Assembly (NCBI RefSeq): GCF_004135205.1
Contig: NZ_CP035490.1
Location: 3,303,501-3,367,500, forward strand
Length of the DNA: 64,000 bases
Direction: 5' to 3'
Source of the DNA: Hahella sp. KA22
Lineage (GTDB): Bacteria; Pseudomonadota; Gammaproteobacteria; Pseudomonadales; Oleiphilaceae
The notes under the pieces are model-generated. The model was not told where the DNA came from, made no database searches, and worked only from the letters and a program-made list of their open reading frames with translations. The number at the start of each line of letters is the position of its first letter. Position 1 is the first letter of the stretch. The translations under genes and the position numbers were made by a program. Of this stretch, positions 8,870 through 18,588 are shown piece after piece.

Positions 8870-10360
8870 TCAACCGCCGTTCGGGTTGAAAGGCTGGCCG
8901 TTAACGGTTAACCCGCCTTTGGCGAAGCCGACTTTGGCGCTGTACTGAGAAGAGGCTTCATCGTAGTTCAGCAGTCCCATTTGGACATACATTTGCGCCA
9001 TGTTGGAGAACTGCATGAGCAGCATCTTTTTCATTTGCGCTTTGTCTTCGTCAGTCAGCTCCATTGTCTTGCTTTGAGCAGCGACCATGACATCCGCATA
9101 GCTGCTAACCAAGGCTTCATCCAGTTTGCCCTCAGCGTTTAACAGCACGTTCGCCATCAGGACCTGCGGCTGTTCTTTCAGAACGTCGGCGGATAGCTGG
9201 TCAACGCCATCCATACGCAGATCTGCGTTGGCGTTGAAGCTGTTTTCGCCCAGCTTAAGTTCCCATTTGTCGATCTTAATATCCGCTTTTTTCGCCAGGG
9301 TAATCAGGTCGCCCACAATAATGTCTTTCTGGTTTTCCAGTTCGGTCAGAAACTGGTCAGGATCGGTGGAAGCGGTAGTTTGGGTGTTGATTTGTTTGAT
9401 GACGCCCACTAAGCGGTTAGTGGCTTCTGTTTCAAAGTTATTGAAGGACAGATTCAGAGCCATGGAGCCCACATCCATTCCGTCATACAGCATATCGTTC
9501 ACATTGATGAACGCGGCGCTGCTCAGCAGATTTTCTGCGATGGTGTCTTTGCCTTTCAGCGTAATAGTGCTGACGCTGAAGTTCTGGCCGTCTTCACTGC
9601 CGATTTTGATGTCGCTGATAACCTGCTCGGATGAGCCTGCCCACAGGTGTTCCAGAATTTGGTTTGCTTCCATTTTCAAGGTGTAAGAGCCAACTTTCAC
9701 GTCGCCGACTTTTTCACCATTGTGAGCGGCTACATTGAGGCCCTGCCAATTAATGTTCGCCACCACGTGATCGCGAGCAGGACTGACACCGATAACGCCC
9801 TGCATCGGCGTGACGTTAATCTTTATCGACTTTCCCTCTTCTTCTTTGTCCACGTTGATAGGCTTGGAAGAGAAAGTGATGGTGTTGGAGCCATCGATTT
9901 TGAAGGCGGACTCAATCGTGAAGGGGCCTTCTTCGCCAAACTGTTTGGTGTAGAAATCCGCCAGTTCTTTTTCTGAAGCGAAGACTTCCGCTAAGCCGCA
10001 GTCCGCCTGGTTTTGCAAAGGCATGACGCGAGTGGTTGCGGTCAGCAGTCCGCCTTTCAGCAAAGTCATATAGTCGTGTTTGATTTCTGTCACCAGGTCC
10101 AGACACACAGGCTGGTCGCCGCCAGTACCCATCATGCTCTGGAATTCGGGGGAAAGTTGCAGACGGTTAATCGCCTTGGAACTCAGAAAACCTTTTTCGT
10201 ATTTTTGAACGGTCAGTTCAACAGGCAGGCCATTAAAGGCCAGATATGAAGAAACGTCCTGTACGCCAGCGTCGAAATTCTGTTCGGCTTTATGTGCGAT
10301 GACAAAGGGAGCCGCGGCCACTGCAACGGCGATGGGCGCCGCTAACCATATTTTTTTCAT
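8870..10360 (-). CDS. YdgA-like DUF945 family protein
   Basis: 496 residues, the usual length of the family. A single N-terminal hydrophobic segment (LAAPIAVAVAAAPFVIA, residues 6-22) is an anchor or signal sequence. The following YLAFNGLPVELTVQKYEKGFLSS is the typical DUF945 beginning, in which an amphipathic beta-rich body sits in the periplasm. The molecular role of this family is not established. It is monocistronic with a 140-bp spacer on its downstream and upstream sides. Confidence 0.8.
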   Translation of the reverse strand: MKKIWLAAPIAVAVAAAPFVIAHKAEQNFDAGVQDVSSYLAFNGLPVELTVQKYEKGFLSSKAINRLQLSPEFQSMMGTGGDQPVCLDLVTEIKHDYMTLLKGGLLTATTRVMPLQNQADCGLAEVFASEKELADFYTKQFGEEGPFTIESAFKIDGSNTITFSSKPINVDKEEEGKSIKINVTPMQGVIGVSPARDHVVANINWQGLNVAAHNGEKVGDVKVGSYTLKMEANQILEHLWAGSSEQVISDIKIGSEDGQNFSVSTITLKGKDTIAENLLSSAAFINVNDMLYDGMDVGSMALNLSFNNFETEATNRLVGVIKQINTQTTASTDPDQFLTELENQKDIIVGDLITLAKKADIKIDKWELKLGENSFNANADLRMDGVDQLSADVLKEQPQVLMANVLLNAEGKLDEALVSSYADVMVAAQSKTMELTDEDKAQMKKMLLMQFSNMAQMYVQMGLLNYDEASSQYSAKVGFAKGGLTVNGQPFNPNGG

Positions 10361-10456
10361 ATCGAATTTACTTATGTGAAGGTGTGTGACTGAGTCATTC
10401 GGCTTAGACTCAAGCTTACAAAGGGCGGAAATTCTAGCCTTTTTGGCGGGGATGTC

Positions 10457-10482
10457 TATATGGGGGACTATCTATATCCCCC
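10457..10482 (-). terminator. Hairpin after the 10502-11470 gene, weak terminator candidate
   Basis: GGGGGA and TCCCCC arms around a 14-base AT-rich loop lie about 20 bases past the stop codon of the upstream minus-strand gene. There is no T-tract, so the call is weak. Confidence 0.25.
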
Positions 10483-10501
10483 AAACGGGCGTTAGGCGGC
10501 G

Positions 10502-11470
10502 TCAGTCGAACCAGTTATGGGAACCGCCGGAATTGTGGTATTTGGGAAAGTCGGAAAAGGAGCTGCGCAGGGTATCGATAGAATCCACCCGGATAAAATC
10601 TTCTTCCTGAAAGAACGACGTTTTGGTTACCGGCTCGTTGACAACCTTAACGACCCGATAGGTGAACTCATTGATTTTACTGACCACCTGCGCTGTTTTG
10701 ACGATTGCTTTCCCCGTCAGCTTCAATGCTTTTTCCAGTCTCGGGTCGAGACCGCTGTCTCCGTCTTTTTCAGCTTCCTTTTTAGATTCGTCAACTTGTT
10801 TGGGCGCTTTTTCCTGCATCTGCAAAGTCACTTTGAACGGGAAACCGGTGACTTCATCCGGGATTCTCAACTCAGTGTATCGCAGCCAGTCCCGGGGAAT
10901 GCCCAAGTGGTCACAATGAATCGTCGTGTATAGCTCTGGCGAGACAGAATCAGGTTGTGTGATGTCTAACTGCTTGCATTGGTATTCGTCATAAGTTACC
11001 GGGTCCGGTTGCGCAACAACGAGGGTGTCCTTCTCTTTTTGTGCGCCATTGAAGTAGGTTCCGAAACCGAAGCGATCATAGTCCATAACGCTCCATCGCC
11101 CCTGACTTTCCATGTATTCCAGATATTCTTTGATGCTGACTTGAGTAAAGTATTTTTCTGACCCGTTGCGACGAAACATCAGTACGGAATCTTCCAAAGG
11201 GTAAACAGTGACGCCGGAATAATCGTTTTTGGAATGAACCACCACTCTTTGAATGGCGTCATGATCGACGGTATAGACGATATCGTCCCTCGTGACGTAC
11301 TTCAGGAGGTCATCTTCCTGAATCGCGTAGATGTGCCCTGTGAAGACTGATTGGGCCGCACTGGCCGCTGGCGTGGATTCCTCAGCCTGAACAGCGACGC
11401 TGACAGTTGATAACACAGCGCTGAGCAGTGAACTAAGGAAAAACAGTGAGGATTGGAGGTGTCTGGGCAT
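10502..11470 (-). CDS. Exported protein of unknown function
   Basis: 322 residues. A long signal peptide (hydrophobic residues about 8-28) ends at VQA-EE. The mature protein starts with a beta-rich region carrying repeated aspartates and tyrosines. A low-complexity lysine/glutamate linker (VDESKKEAEKDGDSG) follows near residue 235, then a helical segment. Two Cys residues lie about 23 positions apart (residues near 167-190) and could form a disulphide. I recognise no family. It follows mtfA by 43 bp on the same strand, so the two may share a transcript. Confidence 0.6.
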   Translation of the reverse strand: MPRHLQSSLFFLSSLLSAVLSTVSVAVQAEESTPAASAAQSVFTGHIYAIQEDDLLKYVTRDDIVYTVDHDAIQRVVVHSKNDYSGVTVYPLEDSVLMFRRNGSEKYFTQVSIKEYLEYMESQGRWSVMDYDRFGFGTYFNGAQKEKDTLVVAQPDPVTYDEYQCKQLDITQPDSVSPELYTTIHCDHLGIPRDWLRYTELRIPDEVTGFPFKVTLQMQEKAPKQVDESKKEAEKDGDSGLDPRLEKALKLTGKAIVKTAQVVSKINEFTYRVVKVVNEPVTKTSFFQEEDFIRVDSIDTLRSSFSDFPKYHNSGGSHNWFD

Positions 11471-11513
11471 AACGCGGGATCATTGCTAAGTGTGAGTGAA
11501 AATCGCTGGGGAG

Positions 11514-12344
11514 TTATACCCAATCCCTGGGGTCCACACAATAGTAGTTGCGCAGTTCGCGAAACAGCTCAGGGTGTTTCTCCGCCATTTCCTTGGGCTT
11601 TTCGTAGAAAGTTTCCGTGGCGACGGCGAAAAACTCGGCGGGGTTGGTGGCGCCGTAATTGTCCATGACTGACTTTTTCCCTTTGAAGGCGCTGTCGCGC
11701 AATATATTGAACTCATCCGACAATACGCGCGCCCAGCTACGATAACTGGTGGGCGTTCGCAGTAATGGCGCGCCGTTGGTGGAGCCGGATTCGCCGTCCA
11801 GTTGATGGGCGAACTCATGCAGCACGACATTGTGACCATCCGTAAAGTCGCGAGCGCCGGCGATAACATCATCCCAGGACAAAATTACTTTGCCATTGTT
11901 CCAGGATTCTCCCAGCAGACCGTGAGAGGACACGGCGGCGGTTCCGTCGTCATTGACGACCTCGCGTTCGGCTCGGAATGCTTCTGGATACACCAGGATA
12001 AAGCGCAGGTCGTTATATTCATTAGTGGACCTGTTCAGCAGAAGCAAGCACGCTTCTCCAGCGATGGTGACCCGCATTTCGTCGGTTATTTCCAGACCCG
12101 CGCAGCCATAGAAGGTTTTCTGGTGCAGAAAGACATTGATCAGTCCCTGCAGCTGGTGTTTAAGAGAGTCGGGGAGCCGTTTGTAGACTGGCAGGTTGGC
12201 TTCCAGAATGACTTCCCAGGTTTCTGGAAATGGCTTGGCGCGAATTTTCCTGAGGCGCTGGTTGGGATACCACATCACCATCACTACGGCGCTGACTGCG
12301 AGGATCAAAAATACAATAAAAGGCGCCATCTCTTTCCAACTCAT
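11514..12344 (-). CDS. mtfA: MtfA-like zinc metallopeptidase (M90 family)
   Basis: 276 residues. One membrane segment at residues 8-24 is followed by a cytoplasmic-type MtfA domain. The zinc site is HEFAHQLDG, with HEFAH at 176-180, and the downstream FFAVATETFYEKP provides the conserved glutamate helix. In E. coli MtfA is an aminopeptidase that binds the glucose repressor Mlc; whether an Mlc partner exists here is not visible. The N-terminal anchor is present in many marine homologues and absent from the E. coli protein. Confidence 0.88.
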   Translation of the reverse strand: MSWKEMAPFIVFLILAVSAVVMVMWYPNQRLRKIRAKPFPETWEVILEANLPVYKRLPDSLKHQLQGLINVFLHQKTFYGCAGLEITDEMRVTIAGEACLLLLNRSTNEYNDLRFILVYPEAFRAEREVVNDDGTAAVSSHGLLGESWNNGKVILSWDDVIAGARDFTDGHNVVLHEFAHQLDGESGSTNGAPLLRTPTSYRSWARVLSDEFNILRDSAFKGKKSVMDNYGATNPAEFFAVATETFYEKPKEMAEKHPELFRELRNYYCVDPRDWV

Positions 12345-12512
12345 ATCAACACTGCCTTGCGCTATAGGTTTACACTGAAACCTAGTGTACCTCGATAGCG
12401 CGTCTGAACGTCAATGTGAGGGCTCGGCTAAACAACAGGTTACGTGATTGTCATCCGCAGTCGGTGAATGAGGGGAAGAGAAAAAGGGTGGAAGAATTGG
12501 GAGCCAATAGGC

Positions 12513-13610
12513 ATGAGTCAGGACAATGATCGTCAACGTGAGGCGTTACAAGGATCTCTGCTGGGGTTGATGGTCGGCGACGCTATCGGCCTGCCGTGCG
12601 AGGGGATTGGCCCGAAACGTTTGGCGCGATTGTTTCCGGGACCGTTGCGGCATCGCTTGCTCTTTGGGAAAGGCATGGTTTCCGACGATAGCGAGCATGC
12701 GGCCATGACCGCCGCCGCGATGGCGCGATATGGCTCCGATGCGGATCAGTTCGCCAGGAATCTGGCGTGGCGTCTGCGTTGGTGGTTGGCGCGTCTTCCG
12801 GCTGGAGTTGGACTGGCCACCGGACGTGCGATTATAAAGTTGTGGCTGGGATTTCCCGCCAGGCGCAGCGGGGTCTGGTCTGCCGGCAACGGACCGGCCA
12901 TGCGCGCGCCGATTATAGGTGTGGCTTTGGGGGCCGAGCCAAAGAGATTGCTGGCGTATTTACGGGCGTCCACCCTGTTGACCCATCGCGACCCGAAAGC
13001 GCTGGTCGGCGCCATCGCTGCTGCCCGCGCAGCGTATTTGGCGGTCCAGGGGCAGGTCGAGATAGCTTCTTATAAGTCAGATCTGCAATGGTTTTTCGCG
13101 CAACTGGAGCAGTCAAAGGAGACACTGGTGGCGATCAGCGAATTCAATGCGCTGCTGGAAAGTCTGGAATTGGCGTTACAGCAAGGCTTGTCACCCGCGC
13201 AGTTTGCGCAACAGCTTGGACTGGAGCGAGGCGTGACGGGGTATATGTATCACACCATGCCGATAGTGCTGTACGTCTGGCTCCAGCATCAACATGACTA
13301 TGCCGCGGGGATTGCGCAGATCGTGGCGTTGGGCGGAGATACCGATACCACTGCCGCGATTCTTGGCGGCATTTTGGGCGCAGGCGTTGGTGAGAAGGGC
13401 ATACCCGCCTCCTGGCTGCAGGGTATAAGGGACTGGCCTTTCAATCCTGACTACTTCAGAGGGTTGGCGGAGCGTGTCGCTCTCGCCATTCATGAGGAGA
13501 AGACGCCGCCTGCGCCGCTTCTGCCTGGTCCCTTGCTGTTACTGCGTAATCTGGCGTTTCTGGTGATCGTCCTGTGGCATGGTTTCAGGCGTTTGGCGCC
13601 GCCGTATTGA
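12513..13610 (+). CDS. ADP-ribosylglycohydrolase family protein
   Basis: 365 residues from ATG 12513, chosen over an upstream ATG at 12468 because GGGAG lies nine bases before it and the family start follows. Motifs in order: GSLLGLMVGDAIGLPCEG near the N-terminus, SDDSEHAAM (metal-binding acidic cluster), GNGPAMRAPIIG, and GGDTDTTAAILGGILGA (second acidic metal site). These are the dinuclear magnesium ligands of DraG/ARH enzymes, which cleave ADP-ribose from proteins or small molecules. A hydrophobic C-terminal helix (LLLLRNLAFLVIVLW) is an unusual addition and might anchor it to the membrane. The substrate is unknown. Confidence 0.85.
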   Translation: MSQDNDRQREALQGSLLGLMVGDAIGLPCEGIGPKRLARLFPGPLRHRLLFGKGMVSDDSEHAAMTAAAMARYGSDADQFARNLAWRLRWWLARLPAGVGLATGRAIIKLWLGFPARRSGVWSAGNGPAMRAPIIGVALGAEPKRLLAYLRASTLLTHRDPKALVGAIAAARAAYLAVQGQVEIASYKSDLQWFFAQLEQSKETLVAISEFNALLESLELALQQGLSPAQFAQQLGLERGVTGYMYHTMPIVLYVWLQHQHDYAAGIAQIVALGGDTDTTAAILGGILGAGVGEKGIPASWLQGIRDWPFNPDYFRGLAERVALAIHEEKTPPAPLLPGPLLLLRNLAFLVIVLWHGFRRLAPPY

Positions 13611-13632
13611 AGCGCTCACCGCCCAGAATGTT

Positions 13633-14598
13633 TTACTCTTTTCCTTCATAGGCGGAAGGCGGCGCGCCGAAGCGGTTTTTCCAGGCTTTGCGGAAAGCAT
13701 GCGCAGATTGGAAGCCCACTGTCTCCGCGAGACGTTCGATGTTGGCGTGACGCCCCTCCCGTATTAATTGTTGAGCGACTTCCAGTCTCAGTATCAATTG
13801 ATACTGCTTTATGCTGACGCCCGTAGCGAGACGGAAACGGCGTGTCAGCTGCCGATAGCCCAAATTGACTTCCCGCTCCAGTTGTCCGGCAGTCCAGGGC
13901 AACTCCGGCGCGGCGGAAATGCGATCCTGCAAGCGATGAACCTTCTGATCCAAATGATTGCGATAGCGTCTGCGTTCGGAAATTTGCGCCTGCTCGCCGT
14001 CTCTACGCGCGTAGATCACTAACTCCCGGGCGATAAGTTGCGCCAGGTCGTCATCAAAGGTCTGGGCGATCCAGGCGAGAATCATGTCCGTTCCCGTGGT
14101 CACGCCGGCGGAGGTAATAATAGGGCCATCGCACACGTACAGTCGGTTCTCCAGTATGGTTGCACTGGGCTCAGCCAGCCTCAGGCTGTCCACATGGCCA
14201 TGATGAGTGGTGCAGTGGCGATTGCGCAGCAGCCCGGCTTGGGCCAGGTAGAACGCGCCGGTGCACACGGAGGCGATAGCGGCCTGAGGATGGCGTTGCG
14301 CATAGTTCTGTAACCACCTCAGGCCTTGCTGACTTTCCTTGTCGCTGATCATGTCGTCTTTGTACTTGCTGCCGTTGACGATAAGCAAATCGAAGACGAT
14401 GTCGTCAGCAGGTAATGGAGCCAGCCCGCTCAGGGTGACGCCCTGGTAACTGGCGATTGACGGAACAGAGGAGAAGAAAGCCAGCTCCACTTGTCCGGGT
14501 CTATGATCGCCGAGAGTGCGCAGCGCCTGCGCCGGACCGGATAAGTCGAGCAGGTGGGTGTCGGGAAAGAGCAGAAACCCTATTTTCAGCGGCGTCAT
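13633..14598 (-). CDS. GlxA-type transcriptional regulator (DJ-1/PfpI + AraC)
   Basis: 321 residues. The N-terminal half is a class I glutamine-amidotransferase-like DJ-1/PfpI domain with the nucleophile elbow ASVCTGAFYLAQAGLL. The C-terminal 100 residues are an AraC/XylS double helix-turn-helix (LGYRQLTRRFRLATG, then ETVGFQSAHAFRKAWKNRFG). It is divergent from a DJ-1/PfpI enzyme-like gene at 14808, a common pairing that suggests direct control of it. The ligand is not predictable. Confidence 0.9.
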   Translation of the reverse strand: MTPLKIGFLLFPDTHLLDLSGPAQALRTLGDHRPGQVELAFFSSVPSIASYQGVTLSGLAPLPADDIVFDLLIVNGSKYKDDMISDKESQQGLRWLQNYAQRHPQAAIASVCTGAFYLAQAGLLRNRHCTTHHGHVDSLRLAEPSATILENRLYVCDGPIITSAGVTTGTDMILAWIAQTFDDDLAQLIARELVIYARRDGEQAQISERRRYRNHLDQKVHRLQDRISAAPELPWTAGQLEREVNLGYRQLTRRFRLATGVSIKQYQLILRLEVAQQLIREGRHANIERLAETVGFQSAHAFRKAWKNRFGAPPSAYEGKE

Positions 14599-14807
14599 AG
14601 CGGCGGTTACTCGCTGTCAGCGGAGGTGGCGATGAATGCTACTGGATTCGCCGTCACCGCCTGTCGCAACATCTTGCAGTAAAATGACCGGAAAGTTACC
14701 AATGATGTCCCTGTCGGCGATGTCTAATCGTATTGCGTTATTTTAGTCTTAACCACATGGATTGTGAACATCAATAAGCAATACGCGCTAATGGAGAGAG
14801 GTGAATC

Positions 14808-15425
14808 ATGAAAGAAAAAATCAACGTCGCAGCGGTTTTATTTGAAGGTTTTGAACTTCTTGATTTTTACGGACCATTGGAAATGTTCGGTCTGGCTGAT
14901 GAATTTTTCGTTGTTTATCAGGTGGCTGAGAAGATCGGACCCGTGCGTAGCTCCGCTGGCGTATGCGGCTATGCGGAATATGACTGGGCGGACGAGCGTC
15001 GCTATGACCTGATTCTTGTTCCCGGTGGAGCAGGAACCCGTCGACAGGCGGCCAATCCAGTGTTGCTTGAATGGCTGCGGCGGCAGGCGCAAAGCGCCAG
15101 GATTCTGGCTTCGGTGTGCACCGGCGCAGGTGTACTGGCGGCGGCGGGTCTTTTGGATGGCTATCGCGCCACCACGAACAAGCAGTCTTTCGCATGGCCG
15201 ATGTCACAGGGTCCGGAGACGGAATGGGTAAAACAGGCGCGCTGGGTGGAGGATCGCAATCGCTTCACTTCTGCGGGGATTTCCGCAGGCATGGATATGG
15301 CGTTGCGATTGATCGAAGTGCTGGTTGACGCGGAAACAGCGGAGCGGGTGGCGAATGAAGCCGAGTATGAATGGAATAGGAATCCTTCCCACGATCCCTT
15401 TGCGGCTCGCTTCGGATTAATTTAA
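14808..15425 (+). CDS. DJ-1/PfpI family protein
   Basis: 205 residues, a single DJ-1/PfpI domain. The segment LILVPGGAGTRRQ and the elbow LASVCTGAGVLAAAGLL carry the family cysteine. Members include isonitrile hydratase-like and glyoxalase-like proteins; with FEGFELLDFYGPLEMF at the start it is closest to the isonitrile hydratase/InhA-like group, but activity cannot be assigned. GAGAGAGG before the ATG is a good ribosome site. It is divergent from the GlxA-type regulator. Confidence 0.85.
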   Translation: MKEKINVAAVLFEGFELLDFYGPLEMFGLADEFFVVYQVAEKIGPVRSSAGVCGYAEYDWADERRYDLILVPGGAGTRRQAANPVLLEWLRRQAQSARILASVCTGAGVLAAAGLLDGYRATTNKQSFAWPMSQGPETEWVKQARWVEDRNRFTSAGISAGMDMALRLIEVLVDAETAERVANEAEYEWNRNPSHDPFAARFGLI

Positions 15426-15579
15426 TGATAGTTTGTAATGTTTGTTGGTATGATCCCACGTTCCGTTAGCTAAGTGATTGACGCAGTGGGATTCTCTGCG
15501 CTCACAAGTCACCATCGCGTCACATCGGAATGAGACGATCAAGCACTGTCAGATACATTACATACAGAAGGATGTCGGT

Positions 15580-17670
15580 TTGAAACCTGTTGTTGGAACT
15601 CTGCTGGTAGGAAGCGTTTCTCTAGGGATGGTTGGATGTTCAGGAGGCGGGGGATCAGGCGGCTCAGAGCCTGTCAAAGTGGACCCTCCCGCCAATAATA
15701 TCGCCGCAGTCTATTTTCGCGATCAGGATGGCGCAGTCGGCGCCATCGGAGGCGGCGTCGAGGTTCAATTACTTAAAGCGGCGGCGCAGGGAGAACGTGT
15801 GCGTCTGTATTGGATGGACCCCGCCCATGCAACCCGGTTGGGCGGTGTGGTGGCGGAGTCGGATTCAGCCGCTCCCACCCATGTCACTTTACCTAATGGA
15901 AGTCACCCGCCTCAGGAAGACGCCCAACTCTTCGCTTATACCGTCACGTCGGCGGGTGAATCCAAAGACGGCGCGGCAATCAAGTTTTTGGATTATCAAA
16001 GCAACGCTGAGGTCCAGGGCCCGGGTGGATCTGCCTTGGCGGGTTGGCGTTATGGCGCTGATCGACCTGCGCTGAAAGTCAGCAAGTCCGATGATGGTCG
16101 CTGTACTTTCGATAATGGGCTGGTGCAAGTGATAGACATGGCGAATGGAGTGGACGCAGGGTATGCCGGCGATCAATCGAATACCATCGATGAGCGAAAC
16201 TTCCCTCCCTATGACTTCGATTGCAGCGCCTCAATGGAAAACAGTTTCCGCACCATATGGGCGGACGATGCGGAAACTGAGGTCTGGACCTATTCCTCTC
16301 TGAATGACGCCCTGTTCTATGGAACGCTGACCCATGACATGTTCGCCAAATATCTGGGCGAGCCGCCTTTGGAAGGCAAACTACGCCTGCGCGTTCACTA
16401 TGGCGACTGGTGGCAAGCCAATGCGTACTGGGATGGCGCTTACGCTAATTTCAGCGACGCTGTGGGAGTGGCATACGGACTGGCGACCCTGGATATTGTC
16501 GCTCATGAAATTGGCCATGGCGTCTTGTCGCGCATCAGCCGTCTTAAGGTGTTCGGTGCGGCGATGAGCAGCGACGCCAGAACCGTGCATGAAGCATTTG
16601 GGGATATATCCGGCGCGATGGCGAAATACGAGTACACCGGCGAACTGGACTGGGTGCACGCTAAAGAGTCGAATTACGGGATGCGTCAGCTTGAGCGCAT
16701 CGTGACTGAAACCGGAGCGATCGCCAGTTATTTTGATTATGACGACGCAGGCAATAACGTTTATCTGCGTATCGGCATGATGACTTACCCTTTCTATCAG
16801 CTGGCGAACAAGTGGAGTCCTGAACGGGCGTATCAGCTTTATATCAAGGCCGCCAGAGATTGCTGGGACCCGCAAATGGACATGCGCGGCGCGGCGCAGT
16901 GTCTGCGCACGGCGGCGATCGCCATGGACGAATCCGAACAGGATGTGGTGACGGCGTTCCGGGCGGTCAAGATAAAGTTGCTGGAGCAAGACACGCTGGC
17001 GCACTTTAAGGATGAGAGCTACAAGTTGCGAGTCGAGTTTGCGGATGATAGTCGTAGCGACAGCACCGTCGCCTCCTGGCGATGGGAGTTTGGGGATGGC
17101 CTGGTGTCGACAGAGGCGTCGCCGCAGCACCTATACGACGAGAAAGGAACCTACGAGGTGTCTCTGCAGGTGACGGACGTTGACGGCCGCACTGATCGCT
17201 TCAGTAAATCTTTATCTGTGACGGATGAGTACTGCGCGTTTTATCAGGCCGAGAAGGCGACCCGACGAATTGATCAAGTGACCGTCGCCGGGACTGTCAT
17301 CGATGCGCCAGATCCTTTGCGTACGGATTACACCGAGAACGCCATCGCCATCACTGACGCGAGCGCTGTGACCATCACCGTTAAAGGCGATAAGTTAGCT
17401 GCGTCGCCGTCCAACACCTGGAAGATCTGGCTGGATGCGGATAACGATGGCCGTTTTGAAGAGAGTGCGAATGAGATGCTGCGTGAGGTGGCGCAATCGG
17501 AGACGGACGCTTATGAGCTGACGACGACGATTCAGTTGCCGGATGGATTAAGTGGCGGGCCGCTGTATATGCGCATCGCTGGCGACTACGCCATCAACTC
17601 TTCCTGCACTTTGAAGAAAGGCTCGGGCGTGGATATTCGCATCGCGCCGTATTTGCAGGTCGCGCTCTGA
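15580..17670 (+). CDS. M4-like zinc metallopeptidase lipoprotein with PKD domain
   Basis: 696 residues from TTG 15580. AGAAGGAT at 15566-15573 and a lipoprotein signal ending MVGC-SGGGGSGG decide this start over an in-frame TTG at 15478. The zinc motif HEIGH is at residues 309-313, with the third ligand in HEAFGDISG (Glu338), spaced as in thermolysin. A PKD domain (WRWEFGDGLVSTEASPQHLY, about 483-545) and a C-terminal beta domain with DADNDGRFEE, resembling GEVED domains, follow. It is likely a secreted or outer-membrane protease for external protein. A classical M4 propeptide is not obvious in the first 300 residues. Confidence 0.78.
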   Translation: MKPVVGTLLVGSVSLGMVGCSGGGGSGGSEPVKVDPPANNIAAVYFRDQDGAVGAIGGGVEVQLLKAAAQGERVRLYWMDPAHATRLGGVVAESDSAAPTHVTLPNGSHPPQEDAQLFAYTVTSAGESKDGAAIKFLDYQSNAEVQGPGGSALAGWRYGADRPALKVSKSDDGRCTFDNGLVQVIDMANGVDAGYAGDQSNTIDERNFPPYDFDCSASMENSFRTIWADDAETEVWTYSSLNDALFYGTLTHDMFAKYLGEPPLEGKLRLRVHYGDWWQANAYWDGAYANFSDAVGVAYGLATLDIVAHEIGHGVLSRISRLKVFGAAMSSDARTVHEAFGDISGAMAKYEYTGELDWVHAKESNYGMRQLERIVTETGAIASYFDYDDAGNNVYLRIGMMTYPFYQLANKWSPERAYQLYIKAARDCWDPQMDMRGAAQCLRTAAIAMDESEQDVVTAFRAVKIKLLEQDTLAHFKDESYKLRVEFADDSRSDSTVASWRWEFGDGLVSTEASPQHLYDEKGTYEVSLQVTDVDGRTDRFSKSLSVTDEYCAFYQAEKATRRIDQVTVAGTVIDAPDPLRTDYTENAIAITDASAVTITVKGDKLAASPSNTWKIWLDADNDGRFEESANEMLREVAQSETDAYELTTTIQLPDGLSGGPLYMRIAGDYAINSSCTLKKGSGVDIRIAPYLQVAL

Positions 17671-17693
17671 CGCAGAGACAAAATAGAGATAAA

Positions 17694-17728
17694 CAAGCCC
17701 GCGGTGACAATGATCGCCGCGGGCTTTT
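17694..17728 (+). terminator. Rho-independent terminator
   Basis: AAGCCCGCGG and CCGCGGGCTTTTT form a strong stem with a T-tract 20 bases after the peptidase stop; it also faces the convergent exporter gene. Confidence 0.85.
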
Positions 17729-17757
17729 TAGTGTCTGCAATGGCTGGATACAGGGGG

Positions 17758-18588
17758 CTATAGCAGAGACTTCAGGATCATCATCATGCCGACTCCCGCC
17801 ATGATAACGGCGAAGCCCTGTTGCAGATGCGGTCCTGCGAAGCGCGGCGCCAGACGACGTCCGCCCAGCATGCCCGCCATGGCTCCAGCGACGAAGGGCA
17901 GGGCGATCAGCCAGGGAAGCGTTTTGCCGCTCACCATGAACAGACTGACGGTGCCCGCGCTGGTAAGGGCCACCGCCATCAGCGACGTCGCCACCGCAGA
18001 GTGAAAGGGTAGCGGCGACACCATGCGCAAAGCGGGAACAATAACGAATCCGCCGCCCACCCCTAATAAGCCAGAAAGAAAGCCGGTGAGCGCGCCGCTG
18101 CTGACAATCGCCATGGAACAGGGGCGGGTCCAGCGCAGACGACCTGTATCAGGGTTGAGCTGGCAGATGGGTCCTTTCAACTCAGTGCCGTCACTTTGTA
18201 CGGTCGCCCAGCCCACTTTGGCTTCTTCGGGAGCGCGACGAGCCTGTCGCCACATACGTAGGGCCACGCCCAGCAACACCACAGCGAATACTAACGCCAG
18301 CAGGTCTACGGGAGCCCGATGGGCGGCCCAAAGGCCGATGGGCGCCATCAGCATACCGGCCAGGGCCATCACTGTCGCGGCGCGATAGCGAACCGAGCCT
18401 TGCGGCCAGGCGTTCACCACGCCCAATGTGGCGGCGGCGCTCACCGCCAGCAACGCCACCGGCGCCGCCTGCGGCAGCGTCCAGCCGAGACTCCACATCA
18501 ACAGGGGGATAGCGATAATGGAGCCGCCGGCGCCGGTAAGCCCAAGCAATACGCCTACGGCGATCCCCAGGAGCGCCGCAATCAGCAT
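17758..18588 (-). CDS. TauE/SafE-family sulfite/sulfur exporter
   Basis: 276 residues, about eight membrane helices in two homologous halves (GIAVGVLLGLTGAGGSIIAIPLL and GFLSGLLGVGGGFVIVPAL, each with the G-hGxGGG..hP motif in part). It overlaps the 3' end of the phosphatase-like gene by seven bases, and with the ArsR gene forms one operon. In the bigR operons of Xylella and Agrobacterium a TauE-like exporter has the same neighbours and is thought to export sulfite or another sulfur anion produced by persulfide oxidation. That role is inferred here from context. Confidence 0.85.
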   Translation of the reverse strand: MLIAALLGIAVGVLLGLTGAGGSIIAIPLLMWSLGWTLPQAAPVALLAVSAAATLGVVNAWPQGSVRYRAATVMALAGMLMAPIGLWAAHRAPVDLLALVFAVVLLGVALRMWRQARRAPEEAKVGWATVQSDGTELKGPICQLNPDTGRLRWTRPCSMAIVSSGALTGFLSGLLGVGGGFVIVPALRMVSPLPFHSAVATSLMAVALTSAGTVSLFMVSGKTLPWLIALPFVAGAMAGMLGGRRLAPRFAGPHLQQGFAVIMAGVGMMMILKSLL

